Shown here: one piece after another, positions 32,952 to 41,050 of the stretch
Layout of the letters: every line of letters begins with the position of its first letter
How positions within the stretch are numbered: position 1 is the stretch's first letter
Notes under the pieces: generated by a model
Told to the model about the DNA's origin: nothing
What the model saw: only the letters and a program-made list of their open reading frames with translations
The model's database searches: none
Translations under genes and position numbers: made by a program
Assembly: GCF_023973145.1 (NCBI RefSeq)
Contig: NZ_CP099546.1
Span: forward strand, 248,001-312,000
DNA from: Natronosalvus vescus
GTDB taxonomy: Archaea; Halobacteriota; Halobacteria; Halobacteriales; Natrialbaceae
Reading direction: 5' to 3'
DNA: 64,000 nt

Positions 32952-33686
32952 TTACCGCGTCGTGACGTGATTCTCGAGCGTTCCGACGCCCTCGAACTCG
33001 ACCTCGACGACGTCGCCTTCGGCGAGGGAATCCGGGCCAAACGGCGTTCCGCTCGCGATGACGTCACCCGGCTCGAGGGTGATGAGTTCGGTGACCTCGG
33101 CAACGAGTTCGGCGACGGAGAAGATCATCATGTCGCGGGTCGTCTCCTGTTTGGTGTCGCCGTTGAGGCGTAGCTCGAGGCGGGCGTCGTCGGGCACCTC
33201 GTCGGGTGTGGCCATCACGGGCCCCATCGGTAACGACGAGTCGAACGCCTTTCCGCGAACCCAGTTTCGCTCCTCAGCCTGGTCGTCGCGGTTCGAGATG
33301 TCGTTGACGCAGGTAAAGCCCGCCACGACGTCCATCGCCTCGGATTCCGGGACGTTTCGACACTGTTGGTCGATGACGATACCGAACTCGGCTTCGAAGT
33401 GAATCTCGTCCCGACCTGGGGGGAGTTCGATGGCGTCGCCGTGGCCGACGACACAGTTGGGTGTCTTCAGGAATAGCTCGGGACGTTCCGGAAGATCGTC
33501 GAATCCGGACTCCTCCCGGTGATCCATGAACCCGCCGGCCTGGCAGACGATTTTCGTGGGTTCGCAGGGTGGCAACACGGTGACCGAATCCGGATCGTAG
33601 AGCCGGTCGCCGGTGTCGATTCCGTCATCGGTCAACTCGCCAGTCCGGGGGTAGCCGGATGGATCGGTAAATCGAACGGTGTGCAT
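32952..33686 (-). CDS. Fumarylacetoacetate hydrolase (FAH) family protein
   Basis: The 244-residue protein starts MHTVRFTDPSGYPRTGELTD at 33686. The FAH fold is shown by KIVCQAGGFMDHREESG, the metal site around IHFEAEFGIVI (two Glu) with the later Asp in NDISNRDDQ, and the C-terminal DVIASGTPFGPDSLAEGD. Members hydrolyse or decarboxylate 2-keto-acid derivatives such as acylpyruvates, 2-keto-3-deoxy-sugar acids or hydroxymuconate products. In this island it would fit the late steps of an aromatic or sugar-acid pathway. A TATA-like ATGTTAGTG lies about 27 nt upstream. Confidence 0.88.
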   Translation of the reverse strand: MHTVRFTDPSGYPRTGELTDDGIDTGDRLYDPDSVTVLPPCEPTKIVCQAGGFMDHREESGFDDLPERPELFLKTPNCVVGHGDAIELPPGRDEIHFEAEFGIVIDQQCRNVPESEAMDVVAGFTCVNDISNRDDQAEERNWVRGKAFDSSLPMGPVMATPDEVPDDARLELRLNGDTKQETTRDMMIFSVAELVAEVTELITLEPGDVIASGTPFGPDSLAEGDVVEVEFEGVGTLENHVTTR

Positions 33687-33839
33687 CGTCGACTAACGAC
33701 TCGCTCTGGCACACTAACATCCTTTCGGTTCGTGCAGGTTCCCCGACGGACGACGGCCGTTCGGCGTGTCCGCTCCGACTGTTTGCGAACGGTCGTAATC
33801 GGACGTGCCTCGACTCCTCGAGGCGACGCGCCGACGACG

Positions 33840-35471
33840 TCACCGCGACGAATTCACGAAGTCGTCGAGCAGATTCCGGGTGAACTCCTGGAGGCGTGGA
33901 TCCGGGTCGGCGATCGACGGCGCGTACTCCCGAACCCGAACGTACGGCCAGCCGCGGTTCCAGTCGGGATCCGGATCGATCGCCCGTGTGTAGCCGAGCG
34001 TCCCCGCGCTGAAGACGGTGCCACCGGCCTCGCTGTTGTACGCGATCGCGTCCGCGTCGGCCGGGCGCTCTATCTCGAGGTCGCTCGTCCCCTCCTCGTA
34101 GTGGAAGAAGTTCGTGTACTCACCGGGTGGCGGACAGTCGTCCCTGACCCAGTCCCACTCCGGGCCGACGACCGCCAGGATCTCGTCACCCGGTTCGAAG
34201 CCGGTGTTCGCCATCCACGGATGATCCATGGCGTCCTCCTGTACCGTGAAGTTCGGGAAGTTATACAGGCCGGCCCCCCATCCCTGGACGCCGAGCAGTT
34301 CGCACTCGGGCAGCCCCACATCCCTGAACAGCCCGGTTCGACGCTCGTCCTGAATCGGATCGTCTTCGACGGTGTGTTTGTAGCAGACCATCGACCGTGC
34401 GTCGTTCTCGTAGCGAACCTGCCAGTAGGCGATGTTCGCCCCGAAGAAGCCGACGTTCGATCCGGCGTCGACCGCTCGTTGAAACGCCAGGCGCTGGGGT
34501 CGACTCCAGTACTCGTCGTGACCGGCGCTGAGGACGACGCCCTGGTTCTCGACGAGCGAGGGGTCGCGGTGGACGTCGCTGTCACAGACGTACGCGACGT
34601 CGTATCCTTCTTGCTCGAGAAAGCGCAGGAGGTGTACCGCGTAGTTCAGGTGGAACGTGACCTCGTTCACGTACGGGCGGTCGTGGGAGACGACGTTTGC
34701 CGGCTCTCCCTCGCTCGTGTGGTCGTAGAGGCTCTTGCCGCCCCACCCGTTGTACGCCTGTGCGGTCGCCAGCGGGAGCTGCACGAGCACAGCCGGGTCG
34801 CGGTCGGGATGCGGTCGAACGACGAACGGGTGGGTCGTCGACGTCCCCGCCTCGGGGCCTGAGGTCAGGACGAACCGAGCGAGGTAGAGCCCGCTCAGCC
34901 AGTCGACCGGCACCTCGAGCACGTCGGTTACGTCCCAGTCGCAGGCGACTTCGCCGGTTTCGGGATCCGGTTCGGGAATCGGCTGATCCGTCCCTCGGGA
35001 GTCACCGCTCGAGGGAATCGTCGTCGTGAGGCGACCGCCGTCACCGTCGTACCAGCCCAATCGGTAGACGTCGATCCGATACGTCCAGTCGTCATCCGTT
35101 CGAACGTAGAACTCGAGGGAGTCGCCGGGTAAGACGCTCGTCTCACCGGTGTAGCCTTCGATCAGGTGTTCGACGTGCTCGGGGCGCTCGCTGGGACTGA
35201 CCCGGGGTTTCCAGCCGTCGTCCCCATCGCGGTCGTTTTCGCTCGAGAGGGTTCGCTCGACAGCCTCGGATTCCTCGGATTCCTCCCCCGAATTTGGCCC
35301 GCCGTCGCGTTCGTCGTCGGATCCGGCCGACTCGTCCTCCGAGAGACAACCGCTCGTGATGATCGCGGCACCGCTCCCGCCCGCGATGCCGATTTGCAGC
35401 CACCGACGACGGCTCAATCGATCGCTCGCGACGCGTGCTCCAGTGAGGGCTCTCGCCCGGATCGATTCCAT
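33840..35471 (-). CDS. N,N-dimethylformamidase beta-subunit-like lipoprotein (Tat exported)
   Basis: The 543-residue protein has a Tat signal (LSRRRWLQIGIAGGSGA) and a lipobox with Cys42, followed by an acidic linker. Residues about 100-240 form a beta domain (GDSLEFYVRTDDDWTYRIDV, YRLGWYDGDGG), and the rest fits the DmfA2 (dimethylformamidase large/beta subunit) C-terminal domain: LATAQAYNGWGGKSLYDHTS, VVLSAGHDEYWSRPQRLAFQ, FFGANIAYWQVRYE. The known enzyme hydrolyses DMF to dimethylamine and formate using mononuclear iron in an alpha2beta2 complex. No small alpha subunit is visible here and the protein is exported, so it may have another, extracellular substrate. Confidence 0.82.
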   Translation of the reverse strand: MESIRARALTGARVASDRLSRRRWLQIGIAGGSGAAIITSGCLSEDESAGSDDERDGGPNSGEESEESEAVERTLSSENDRDGDDGWKPRVSPSERPEHVEHLIEGYTGETSVLPGDSLEFYVRTDDDWTYRIDVYRLGWYDGDGGRLTTTIPSSGDSRGTDQPIPEPDPETGEVACDWDVTDVLEVPVDWLSGLYLARFVLTSGPEAGTSTTHPFVVRPHPDRDPAVLVQLPLATAQAYNGWGGKSLYDHTSEGEPANVVSHDRPYVNEVTFHLNYAVHLLRFLEQEGYDVAYVCDSDVHRDPSLVENQGVVLSAGHDEYWSRPQRLAFQRAVDAGSNVGFFGANIAYWQVRYENDARSMVCYKHTVEDDPIQDERRTGLFRDVGLPECELLGVQGWGAGLYNFPNFTVQEDAMDHPWMANTGFEPGDEILAVVGPEWDWVRDDCPPPGEYTNFFHYEEGTSDLEIERPADADAIAYNSEAGGTVFSAGTLGYTRAIDPDPDWNRGWPYVRVREYAPSIADPDPRLQEFTRNLLDDFVNSSR

Positions 35472-35534
35472 CGATAGCGGGTTTGTACGGGTTCATCATA
35501 AAGGAATGGGTCGATCGGCCGAACTGATCGCATG

Positions 35535-35549
35535 TGGCTATAGTAGCCA
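35535..35549. repeat. Short inverted repeat TGGCT-ATAGT-AGCCA
   Basis: Perfect 5-bp arms (6 bp with the flanking G/C) in the 415-bp divergent region between the dimethylformamidase-like gene and the amidohydrolase operon. Could be an operator; no second copy seen. Confidence 0.3.
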
Positions 35550-35774
35550 CTGCACGTCATTGCACACCTGGTCGTCAGGCGTATCGGCAATCAGTGCGTC
35601 CATCGTTGCATAGCAATTCTTGGAACAGTCTAGACACGCAAGCGCTACCGTCTCCGCTCGAGTGTCTCAGGACTTCCAAGAATCGCTATCAGTTGGTGCT
35701 CTCTTTTCAGAGGTTCGACGGCGGTGATCGATTCGCGACGATATCGATGTGTGCGTAGCCTTCCAACAGAAATG

Positions 35775-35780
35775 TATAAG
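35775..35780 (+). promoter_or_regulatory. TATA-like box of the 35807 leader ORF
   Basis: TATAAG within AATGTATAAGTCG, 27-29 nt before the ATG at 35807. It is the clearest TATA match in the island and predicts that transcription starts at the leader ORF, 80 nt before the amidohydrolase start codon. Confidence 0.55.
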
Positions 35781-35806
35781 TCGCCCCGTGATTGTTATCC
35801 CATCGC

Positions 35807-35890
35807 ATGGATTTCCCAGACGAGACGCGAGCGACGGGTGCTCTATCCTCGCTCGTGTTCGCGCGAACACAGACGGGTGAGCAGCGGTGA
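35807..35890 (+). CDS. Leader ORF, 27 residues, overlapping the amidohydrolase gene
   Basis: Starts MDFPDETRATGALSSLVFAR and ends with QR-TGA; the TGA overlaps the GTG start of the amidohydrolase (GTGA at 35887-35890). The ATG sits at the leaderless position after a good TATA box. If the ribosome enters here, the weak GTG start downstream would depend on termination-reinitiation. Confidence 0.5.
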   Translation: MDFPDETRATGALSSLVFARTQTGEQR

Positions 35891-36906
35891 CGACCGAGAC
35901 GAACCACGCCGAGTGGCGACGCGACCAGCCAGTGATCGATATGCACACGCACATCGGCGTCGATCACCTTGAGGAGGCCATCGAACTGATGGATCGCAAC
36001 GGCCTCGAGACGATGGTCGACATCTCGGCGTACTCCGGCGAGACCTTCGACGAGTTCGTGGAGGCGATCGCGGACTACCCCGGTCGCTTCGGCGTCTTCG
36101 GCGGCTTCGAGTTCGAGGACTTCGGCGAAGACGGCTGGCTCGAACGCGAACTCGAGCGGATGGAACGCGCGGTCGAGGCCGGGGCCGTCGGCTTCAAGAT
36201 CCACAAGCGGATGGGTCTCGTCTACACCGACCCCGAGGGCGACGTCGTCCCCGTCGACGACGAACGTCTCGCCCCGCTGTTCGAGAAGGCGAGCGAACTG
36301 GACGTCCCCATCGCGTTTCACACCGCGGATCCGAAGGCGTTTTTCGAACCACTTACCCCGGAGAACGAGCGCTACGCGGAGCTGTCGGAGAACCCCGACT
36401 GGTGGTGGGGCGATCACGAGAACCACCCCTATCGCTGGTGGGAACTCATCCGACAGCTCGAGAAGGTGATCAGCCGCCACCCCGAGACGACGTTCATCGG
36501 CGTCCACTTCGGGTGTGCGGCAGAGGAGGTCGGCTACGTTGCCGACGTCATGCGGGACAACCCGAACTACGTCGTCGACGTCTCGGCACGACTCCCCGAA
36601 ATTGGTCGCCACGATCCCGCGTTCGTCCGCGACGTCTTCATCGAGTTTCAGGATCGCATCCTCTTCGGGACGGATCTGGGCGTGCGCGAGACGCTCATGC
36701 TCGGATCGCCCCAGGGGTTCGACCCGACCCACGAGCAGGCCGAGGCGTTCTACGACGCCCACTGGCACTACTTCGAGACCGACGAGGCGGAGATCGATCA
36801 CCCCACGCCGATTCAGGGCGACTGGACGGTCGACGCCATCGATCTTCCACGAGAGGTGCTCGAGAAGTTCTACGTGACGAACGCTCAGCGGATTCTGGGC
36901 CTGTAG
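35887..36906 (+). CDS. Amidohydrolase-family metal hydrolase (amidohydrolase 2)
   Basis: The 339-residue protein carries the HxH metal motif in VIDMHTHIGVDH, the Lys region GAVGFKIHKRMGL, a His in DVPIAFHTADPK, another in FIGVHFGC, and the terminal Asp in ILFGTDLGVRETL. This is the ACMSD-like group of the amidohydrolase superfamily, whose members decarboxylate or hydrolyse with one metal. I use the GTG at 35887; the next in-frame ATG, at 35941, would remove residues just before the metal motif and is too late. The gene is preceded by an overlapping 27-codon leader ORF. Substrate unknown. Confidence 0.86.
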   Translation: MTTETNHAEWRRDQPVIDMHTHIGVDHLEEAIELMDRNGLETMVDISAYSGETFDEFVEAIADYPGRFGVFGGFEFEDFGEDGWLERELERMERAVEAGAVGFKIHKRMGLVYTDPEGDVVPVDDERLAPLFEKASELDVPIAFHTADPKAFFEPLTPENERYAELSENPDWWWGDHENHPYRWWELIRQLEKVISRHPETTFIGVHFGCAAEEVGYVADVMRDNPNYVVDVSARLPEIGRHDPAFVRDVFIEFQDRILFGTDLGVRETLMLGSPQGFDPTHEQAEAFYDAHWHYFETDEAEIDHPTPIQGDWTVDAIDLPREVLEKFYVTNAQRILGL

Positions 36907-37036
36907 CGCGGTCGACATCGACGATCGATCTGCCTATACGGTCGTTTTTCTCTGTCGCCGTTCGCCGAGCCACGGCTCGAGCACGAACGTCTGAGCGAAA
37001 GCCGATAAACGAGGCCGTATACGACGTCGATCCCGC

Positions 37037-38590
37037 CTACCGCGACCGCGGGAACCGCTCCATCGTCCGCTCGACCGCCTCGATCTGGCCGTCTGAGCGG
37101 TCGTGTTCGCGATACAACTCGAGGAGGGCGTCCGGATCGGCGTACAGGTACGGCCCCCGCGAGGCCGTCCGTGCGAGGGGATCACGCCCGCGAGCCTCGA
37201 CCGGCCGTTGCTCGTGCCACCGATCCGAGAGGCGCTCGACGAGCCAGCGGTCGAGTTCCGCGCGCAGTTCCGCCGTCTTCTCGGGGCAGGCGTCGACGAG
37301 GTTCGTCGTCTGGTGGGGATCCGCCTCGAGGTCGTGTAACAGCTCCAGCCCGTCGTTCGTGAGCGCCGGATCGTTGTAGAGGCCCGGGTAGGAGAACACG
37401 CCGGGGTGGAGCAGGCGAACGTACAGCCACCGATCCTGGCAGACGGCTCGACCGTAGGTGTAGATGCCGTGTCCGGAGACGATCGTCTCCCGCCCGTCGA
37501 AGGGCTCGCCCTCGAGGGCTGGCGTGAAGGATTCGGCGTCCCACCCGGACGGGACGTCGAGATCGGCGAGGTCACAGACCGTCGGTAAGAGGTCGAACTG
37601 GTAGATCTGTTCGTCGACGGCGGTTCCAGCGCCCTCGTCCGTGACGCCCGGCCAGGAGACGATCATCGGGACGCGCTGGCACGCGGGATGGGGGAAGGCG
37701 TGTTCGGCGTAGATCCCGTGTTCGCCGAAGGCTTCGCCGTGATCGGCGGTCACGACGATCGCGGTGTCCTCACGAACGCCGTGGCGCTCGAGCGCCTCGA
37801 GCAGTGTCGCGATTTCGCCGTCGACGCGGCGGATGCTGGCGTCGTAGCCGTCGACGAACTGCTCGACGTCCTCGCGACTCTCGACGGATTCGGGCATCCG
37901 GTAGTCGTAGGACTCCTCCCAGCCGGGTCGGTACTGGCCGGCGCTCGGCCACAGATCGGCGGTGCGAATCCCGGTCATCTCCTGCTGGTCGTCGATCGTC
38001 TCGCGGTCGGGCCACGACGGTGGCGGCCCGCTCTCGCGTACCGGGTCGACGAACTCCTCGATGCCCAGGTAGGGGTGGTGGACGTCCCAGTAGTTGACGT
38101 GGAGGAGCCAGTCGTCGTCGGTCGCGTGTCTGTCCAGCCAGGATTCGACGACTGGCGTGACGTCCGAGCAGTCCTCGACCGCCGGTCCGCCCGCAGTCGC
38201 CGTCGGCATGATCGACTCCTGGAAGTTGGCGCTGAAGTGATAGGCCAGATGGCGCTGGGAGAACTGGCTCACCGACGCCGTGTAGACGCCGTTCTCGGCG
38301 AGATACCGGAACGCCGGCATCCGATCGGCGCCAGGGTCGTGGCCGTCGCCGGGTTCGTCGTATCGCTGGCCCTCGCCGTGGTGGGTCACGACGCCCGTGT
38401 TCACGCCGAACCGGCACGTCGCCAGCGCGGTTCGACTGGGGAGACACGGCGTGTCCGAGGCGTAACACCGATCGAACCGAACGCCGCGGTCGGCCAGCGC
38501 GTCGATCGTCGGCGAGGTCGCCCGTTCGTAGCCGTAACAGCCGAGGTGATCCGGTCGCAGGGAGTCGACGTCGATGACGAGAACTCTCAT
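37037..38590 (-). CDS. Type I sulfatase (formylglycine sulfatase)
   Basis: The 517-residue protein begins with the metal-binding MRVLVIDVDSLRPDHLGCYG and has the formylglycine site CLPSRTALATCR, Cys49 in the CxPSR consensus. Later signatures are HVNYWDVHHPYLG and VTADHGEAFGEHGIY, the remaining calcium ligands and catalytic His/Lys region. No signal peptide is present, so it acts in the cytoplasm. It would remove sulfate from a sugar or aromatic sulfate ester. Activation needs a formylglycine-generating enzyme, which is not in this window. It is third in a chain in which each start overlaps the previous stop by ATGA. Confidence 0.92.
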   Translation of the reverse strand: MRVLVIDVDSLRPDHLGCYGYERATSPTIDALADRGVRFDRCYASDTPCLPSRTALATCRFGVNTGVVTHHGEGQRYDEPGDGHDPGADRMPAFRYLAENGVYTASVSQFSQRHLAYHFSANFQESIMPTATAGGPAVEDCSDVTPVVESWLDRHATDDDWLLHVNYWDVHHPYLGIEEFVDPVRESGPPPSWPDRETIDDQQEMTGIRTADLWPSAGQYRPGWEESYDYRMPESVESREDVEQFVDGYDASIRRVDGEIATLLEALERHGVREDTAIVVTADHGEAFGEHGIYAEHAFPHPACQRVPMIVSWPGVTDEGAGTAVDEQIYQFDLLPTVCDLADLDVPSGWDAESFTPALEGEPFDGRETIVSGHGIYTYGRAVCQDRWLYVRLLHPGVFSYPGLYNDPALTNDGLELLHDLEADPHQTTNLVDACPEKTAELRAELDRWLVERLSDRWHEQRPVEARGRDPLARTASRGPYLYADPDALLELYREHDRSDGQIEAVERTMERFPRSR

Positions 38591-39675
38591 AGTCGCGCTT
38601 CAGCCGCCGGTGTCGCGCCGGCGACGTCGACCCACGACCCCGAGTCGGCCGACTCGTACACCGCGTCGAGGACGCGAAGCACCGACAGTGCGTCGGTCAG
38701 ATCGGCCGGGGGCTCGACGTCCTCGTGCGTGCGTGCATCGAGGAACTGTTGCATGAAGTCGAGTCCGTAGCCGCCACCGTAGCCCGGGATCGGCGCGTAG
38801 TCGTAGGTGAGAAACCGGCGGGGTGTGCTCGCGTACGCCTCTCGAGTCGACTCGAACTCGACGGTCGTCTCGTCCTCGAAGCCGAAGTAATCGCCCATCG
38901 GATCCCAGGTCGCCCGGCCGTCCATACCCGTGATCGAGAGGTTGGTGTCGTACCGCCCCTCTCGGAGGTAGTAGCCACAGTGAAGCGTTCCGATCGCGCC
39001 CGAGGCGAGTTCGAACTGTACGACGGCGCCGTCGTCCACGTCGACTCCTGCCCGTTCGGCGGTCAATCGAGCGTTCACACGGGCGACCGGGTCGTCCAGA
39101 ATCCACGGGAGCAGATCGATCCAGTGAATGCCCAGCCACTGGACGATGCCGCCGCGACTCGCCTCCTGGTCGAACAGATAGTGATCGTCGTCCCGGCAGG
39201 CGAGCTGGGAGGCGACGAACCGCGCTTCGACGGCTCGGAGGTCGCCGAAGAAGCCGGTCGCCGCGCGCTGACGTAGCTCCTGGGAGGCGGGGTGACCGCG
39301 CCAGGTGTAGGAGACGCCTACGGTTGCGTCGGCCTCGTCCGCGGCGTCACGGACGCGCTCGAGGTCAGCGCCCGTCCGCGCGGCCGGTTTTTCGGTGTAG
39401 ACATCGACACCGCGATCGATCGCCGCCTCGACGACGGCGGGCGTGTCCCGGTTCGAGAGCGTCACCCAGACGATGTCCGGCTCCTCGGCATCGAGCAGCC
39501 GTTCGGGGTCGGCGTAGAGCGGGACGTTGCTGAGGCCCTCGACCGAATCGGCGTCGAACGACTCGTCGGGTTCGCAGGCGGCCGTCACCGACACCGGCAA
39601 CTCGGCGAGACTCTCCAGGTACGGTTCGGTGTGGTGGTGATCCAGTCCGATGTACCCAACCGTCGGCATCGTCAT
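38587..39675 (-). CDS. Gfo/Idh/MocA-type oxidoreductase
   Basis: The 362-residue protein starts at the ATG at 39675 (MTMPTVGYIGLDHHHTEPYL); the next ATG, six bases on, is also possible. The N-terminus again has GLDHHH instead of GxGxxG, a feature shared with the 26304 gene. The active-site block is YTEKPAART. The C-terminal domain shows GIVQWLGIHWIDLLPWIL with the HW-x-x-D catalytic pattern. Its start overlaps the stop of the luciferase-like gene (ATGA 39672-39675) and its own stop overlaps the sulfatase start (ATGA 38587-38590). Confidence 0.88.
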   Translation of the reverse strand: MTMPTVGYIGLDHHHTEPYLESLAELPVSVTAACEPDESFDADSVEGLSNVPLYADPERLLDAEEPDIVWVTLSNRDTPAVVEAAIDRGVDVYTEKPAARTGADLERVRDAADEADATVGVSYTWRGHPASQELRQRAATGFFGDLRAVEARFVASQLACRDDDHYLFDQEASRGGIVQWLGIHWIDLLPWILDDPVARVNARLTAERAGVDVDDGAVVQFELASGAIGTLHCGYYLREGRYDTNLSITGMDGRATWDPMGDYFGFEDETTVEFESTREAYASTPRRFLTYDYAPIPGYGGGYGLDFMQQFLDARTHEDVEPPADLTDALSVLRVLDAVYESADSGSWVDVAGATPAAEARL

Positions 39676-40655
39676 GGTTGCATCTCCGGGATGATCTCCT
39701 CGCCGATCCGCTCGAGACACTGGAGGGTCGTCTCCTGGGGCTGACCGGGGAACTGGACGCGGAAGACGACGTGATCGACGCCGAGCTCCTCGTAGGTGCG
39801 GAGTTTCTCGAGACACTCCTCCGGCGTGCCGAGGACGAACTTCTCGGCGAGTTCGTCGTAGTCGACCTCGACTTCGTGTTCGTCCATGTAGGTCTGCCCC
39901 CAGCGGGCGTACATCTGGTAGAGTTTGAGGAGGTACGGCTCGATCGTATCCCGCGCTTCCTCGTAGGAGTCGGCGACGAAGCAGTCGCGCATCAGGATGA
40001 CGTCGTTGTCCGATCGATCCATCCCGAACTCCTCGAGGGAGTCCTCGTAGACGCCGATCTGGCGCTCCAGGTCTTCCGTCGTCGACGAGGCGCTCGCGAT
40101 CCAGGCGTTCCCCCGGTAAGCGGCGCGTTTGATCGCGATGTCGGCGTGGCCACCGATCCAGACGGGCATCTCACCCGTCGGCCGGGGGCTGATGAACACG
40201 TCGTCGAACTGCCAGTGGTCGCCGTCGTGGTTGACGCTCTCTTTCGCCCAGAGGCGTTTGAGCAGCGAGAGCGACTCCATGAACATCGGCACCCGGTCGT
40301 CCAGCGTGACGCCGAAGGGAGTCAACTCGCGCTCGCGGTAGCCGATGGCCGCGCCAAAGCGCATCCGCCCGCCGGAGAGGCGATCGATCATCGCGACCTT
40401 CTCGGCCAGGTGGAGCGGGTTGTACAGCGCCGGTAGCACCGCCATCGTCGCCAGCTCGAGGGTGTCAGTTCTCGCCCCGAGCGCGGCGAGCGTCGTCAAC
40501 GGTTCGACGACGCCCTCGTCGTGGACGTGCCGTTCCCCGAGCGCCAGCGAGTCGAAGCCGACCGACTCCATCAGTTCGGCCTGTTCGAACAGATCCGTAA
40601 CCTCGAACTCGTCGTCGGGCGTGTAGTACTGGTTCAGAAAGACGCCGAATTTCAT
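39672..40655 (-). CDS. LLM-class flavin-dependent oxidoreductase
   Basis: A 327-residue bacterial-luciferase-like TIM barrel: MKFGVFLNQYYTPDDEFEVT, VGFDSLALGERHV, LATMAVLPALYNPLHLAEKV, LSGGRMRFGAAIGYRERELT, PVWIGGHADIAIKRAAYRG. Members bind FMN or F420; haloarchaeal ones often use F420 or take FMNH2 from a partner reductase, and the flavin reductase at 42510 is a plausible partner. Possible reactions are monooxygenation of alkanes, sulfonates or amines, or F420-dependent hydride transfer. It overlaps the preceding 63-residue ORF and the next gene by ATGA. Confidence 0.92.
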   Translation of the reverse strand: MKFGVFLNQYYTPDDEFEVTDLFEQAELMESVGFDSLALGERHVHDEGVVEPLTTLAALGARTDTLELATMAVLPALYNPLHLAEKVAMIDRLSGGRMRFGAAIGYRERELTPFGVTLDDRVPMFMESLSLLKRLWAKESVNHDGDHWQFDDVFISPRPTGEMPVWIGGHADIAIKRAAYRGNAWIASASSTTEDLERQIGVYEDSLEEFGMDRSDNDVILMRDCFVADSYEEARDTIEPYLLKLYQMYARWGQTYMDEHEVEVDYDELAEKFVLGTPEECLEKLRTYEELGVDHVVFRVQFPGQPQETTLQCLERIGEEIIPEMQP

Positions 40656-40843
40656 GCGTGGATCACCGTCGCTCGTGGTTCGGACGTGGGGGAAGCGGTC
40701 GCCGTTCGTCGATCGCGTTCGGATGCCGCGAGTGTCGGGTGCGATCGCTCGAGCGTGATCGACTCGAGGGGAACCGAGTCGTGAGATAGTTCGTCGTTCG
40801 TCCGTCCCGAGATGTCGGGAGTGTTCGCTCTGCGAAGCTGCAT
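40652..40843 (-). CDS. Short ORF of 63 residues overlapping the LLM oxidoreductase gene
   Basis: Starts MQLRRANTPDISGRTNDELS at the ATG at 40843 and ends ATVIHA-TGA, the TGA overlapping the ATG at 40655. On the minus strand an AT-rich CTATTATTATTACC (about 40866-40880) lies 27-30 nt before its ATG, so it is the likely first translated ORF of the LLM-Gfo-sulfatase operon. No domain recognised; hydrophilic, rich in Ser, Thr and Arg. Confidence 0.45.
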   Translation of the reverse strand: MQLRRANTPDISGRTNDELSHDSVPLESITLERSHPTLAASERDRRTATASPTSEPRATVIHA

Positions 40844-40865
40844 TCGTCTATCCGCAGGGGGCGAT

Positions 40866-40880
40866 AGGTAATAATAATAG
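40866..40880 (-). promoter_or_regulatory. AT-rich TATA-like element of the LLM operon
   Basis: GGTAATAATAATAGG on the plus strand, an unusually clean AT block inside GC-rich DNA, placed 27-30 nt before the ATG of the 63-residue ORF. Confidence 0.5.
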
Positions 40881-41050
40881 GGGGCACGACTGCCACCGTT
40901 CGGCCGAATCGATCCCCGCCGGAGACATCGCCGGTCACCCGCTGAATCGTCGACACTCGGCGGATTTGATCGACGTAGTGGCGATTCTCGAGCGAATCGA
41001 CCGAACGACTTATTTTCCGACCGGCGGATATCCAGACGTGTTTCGAACGC

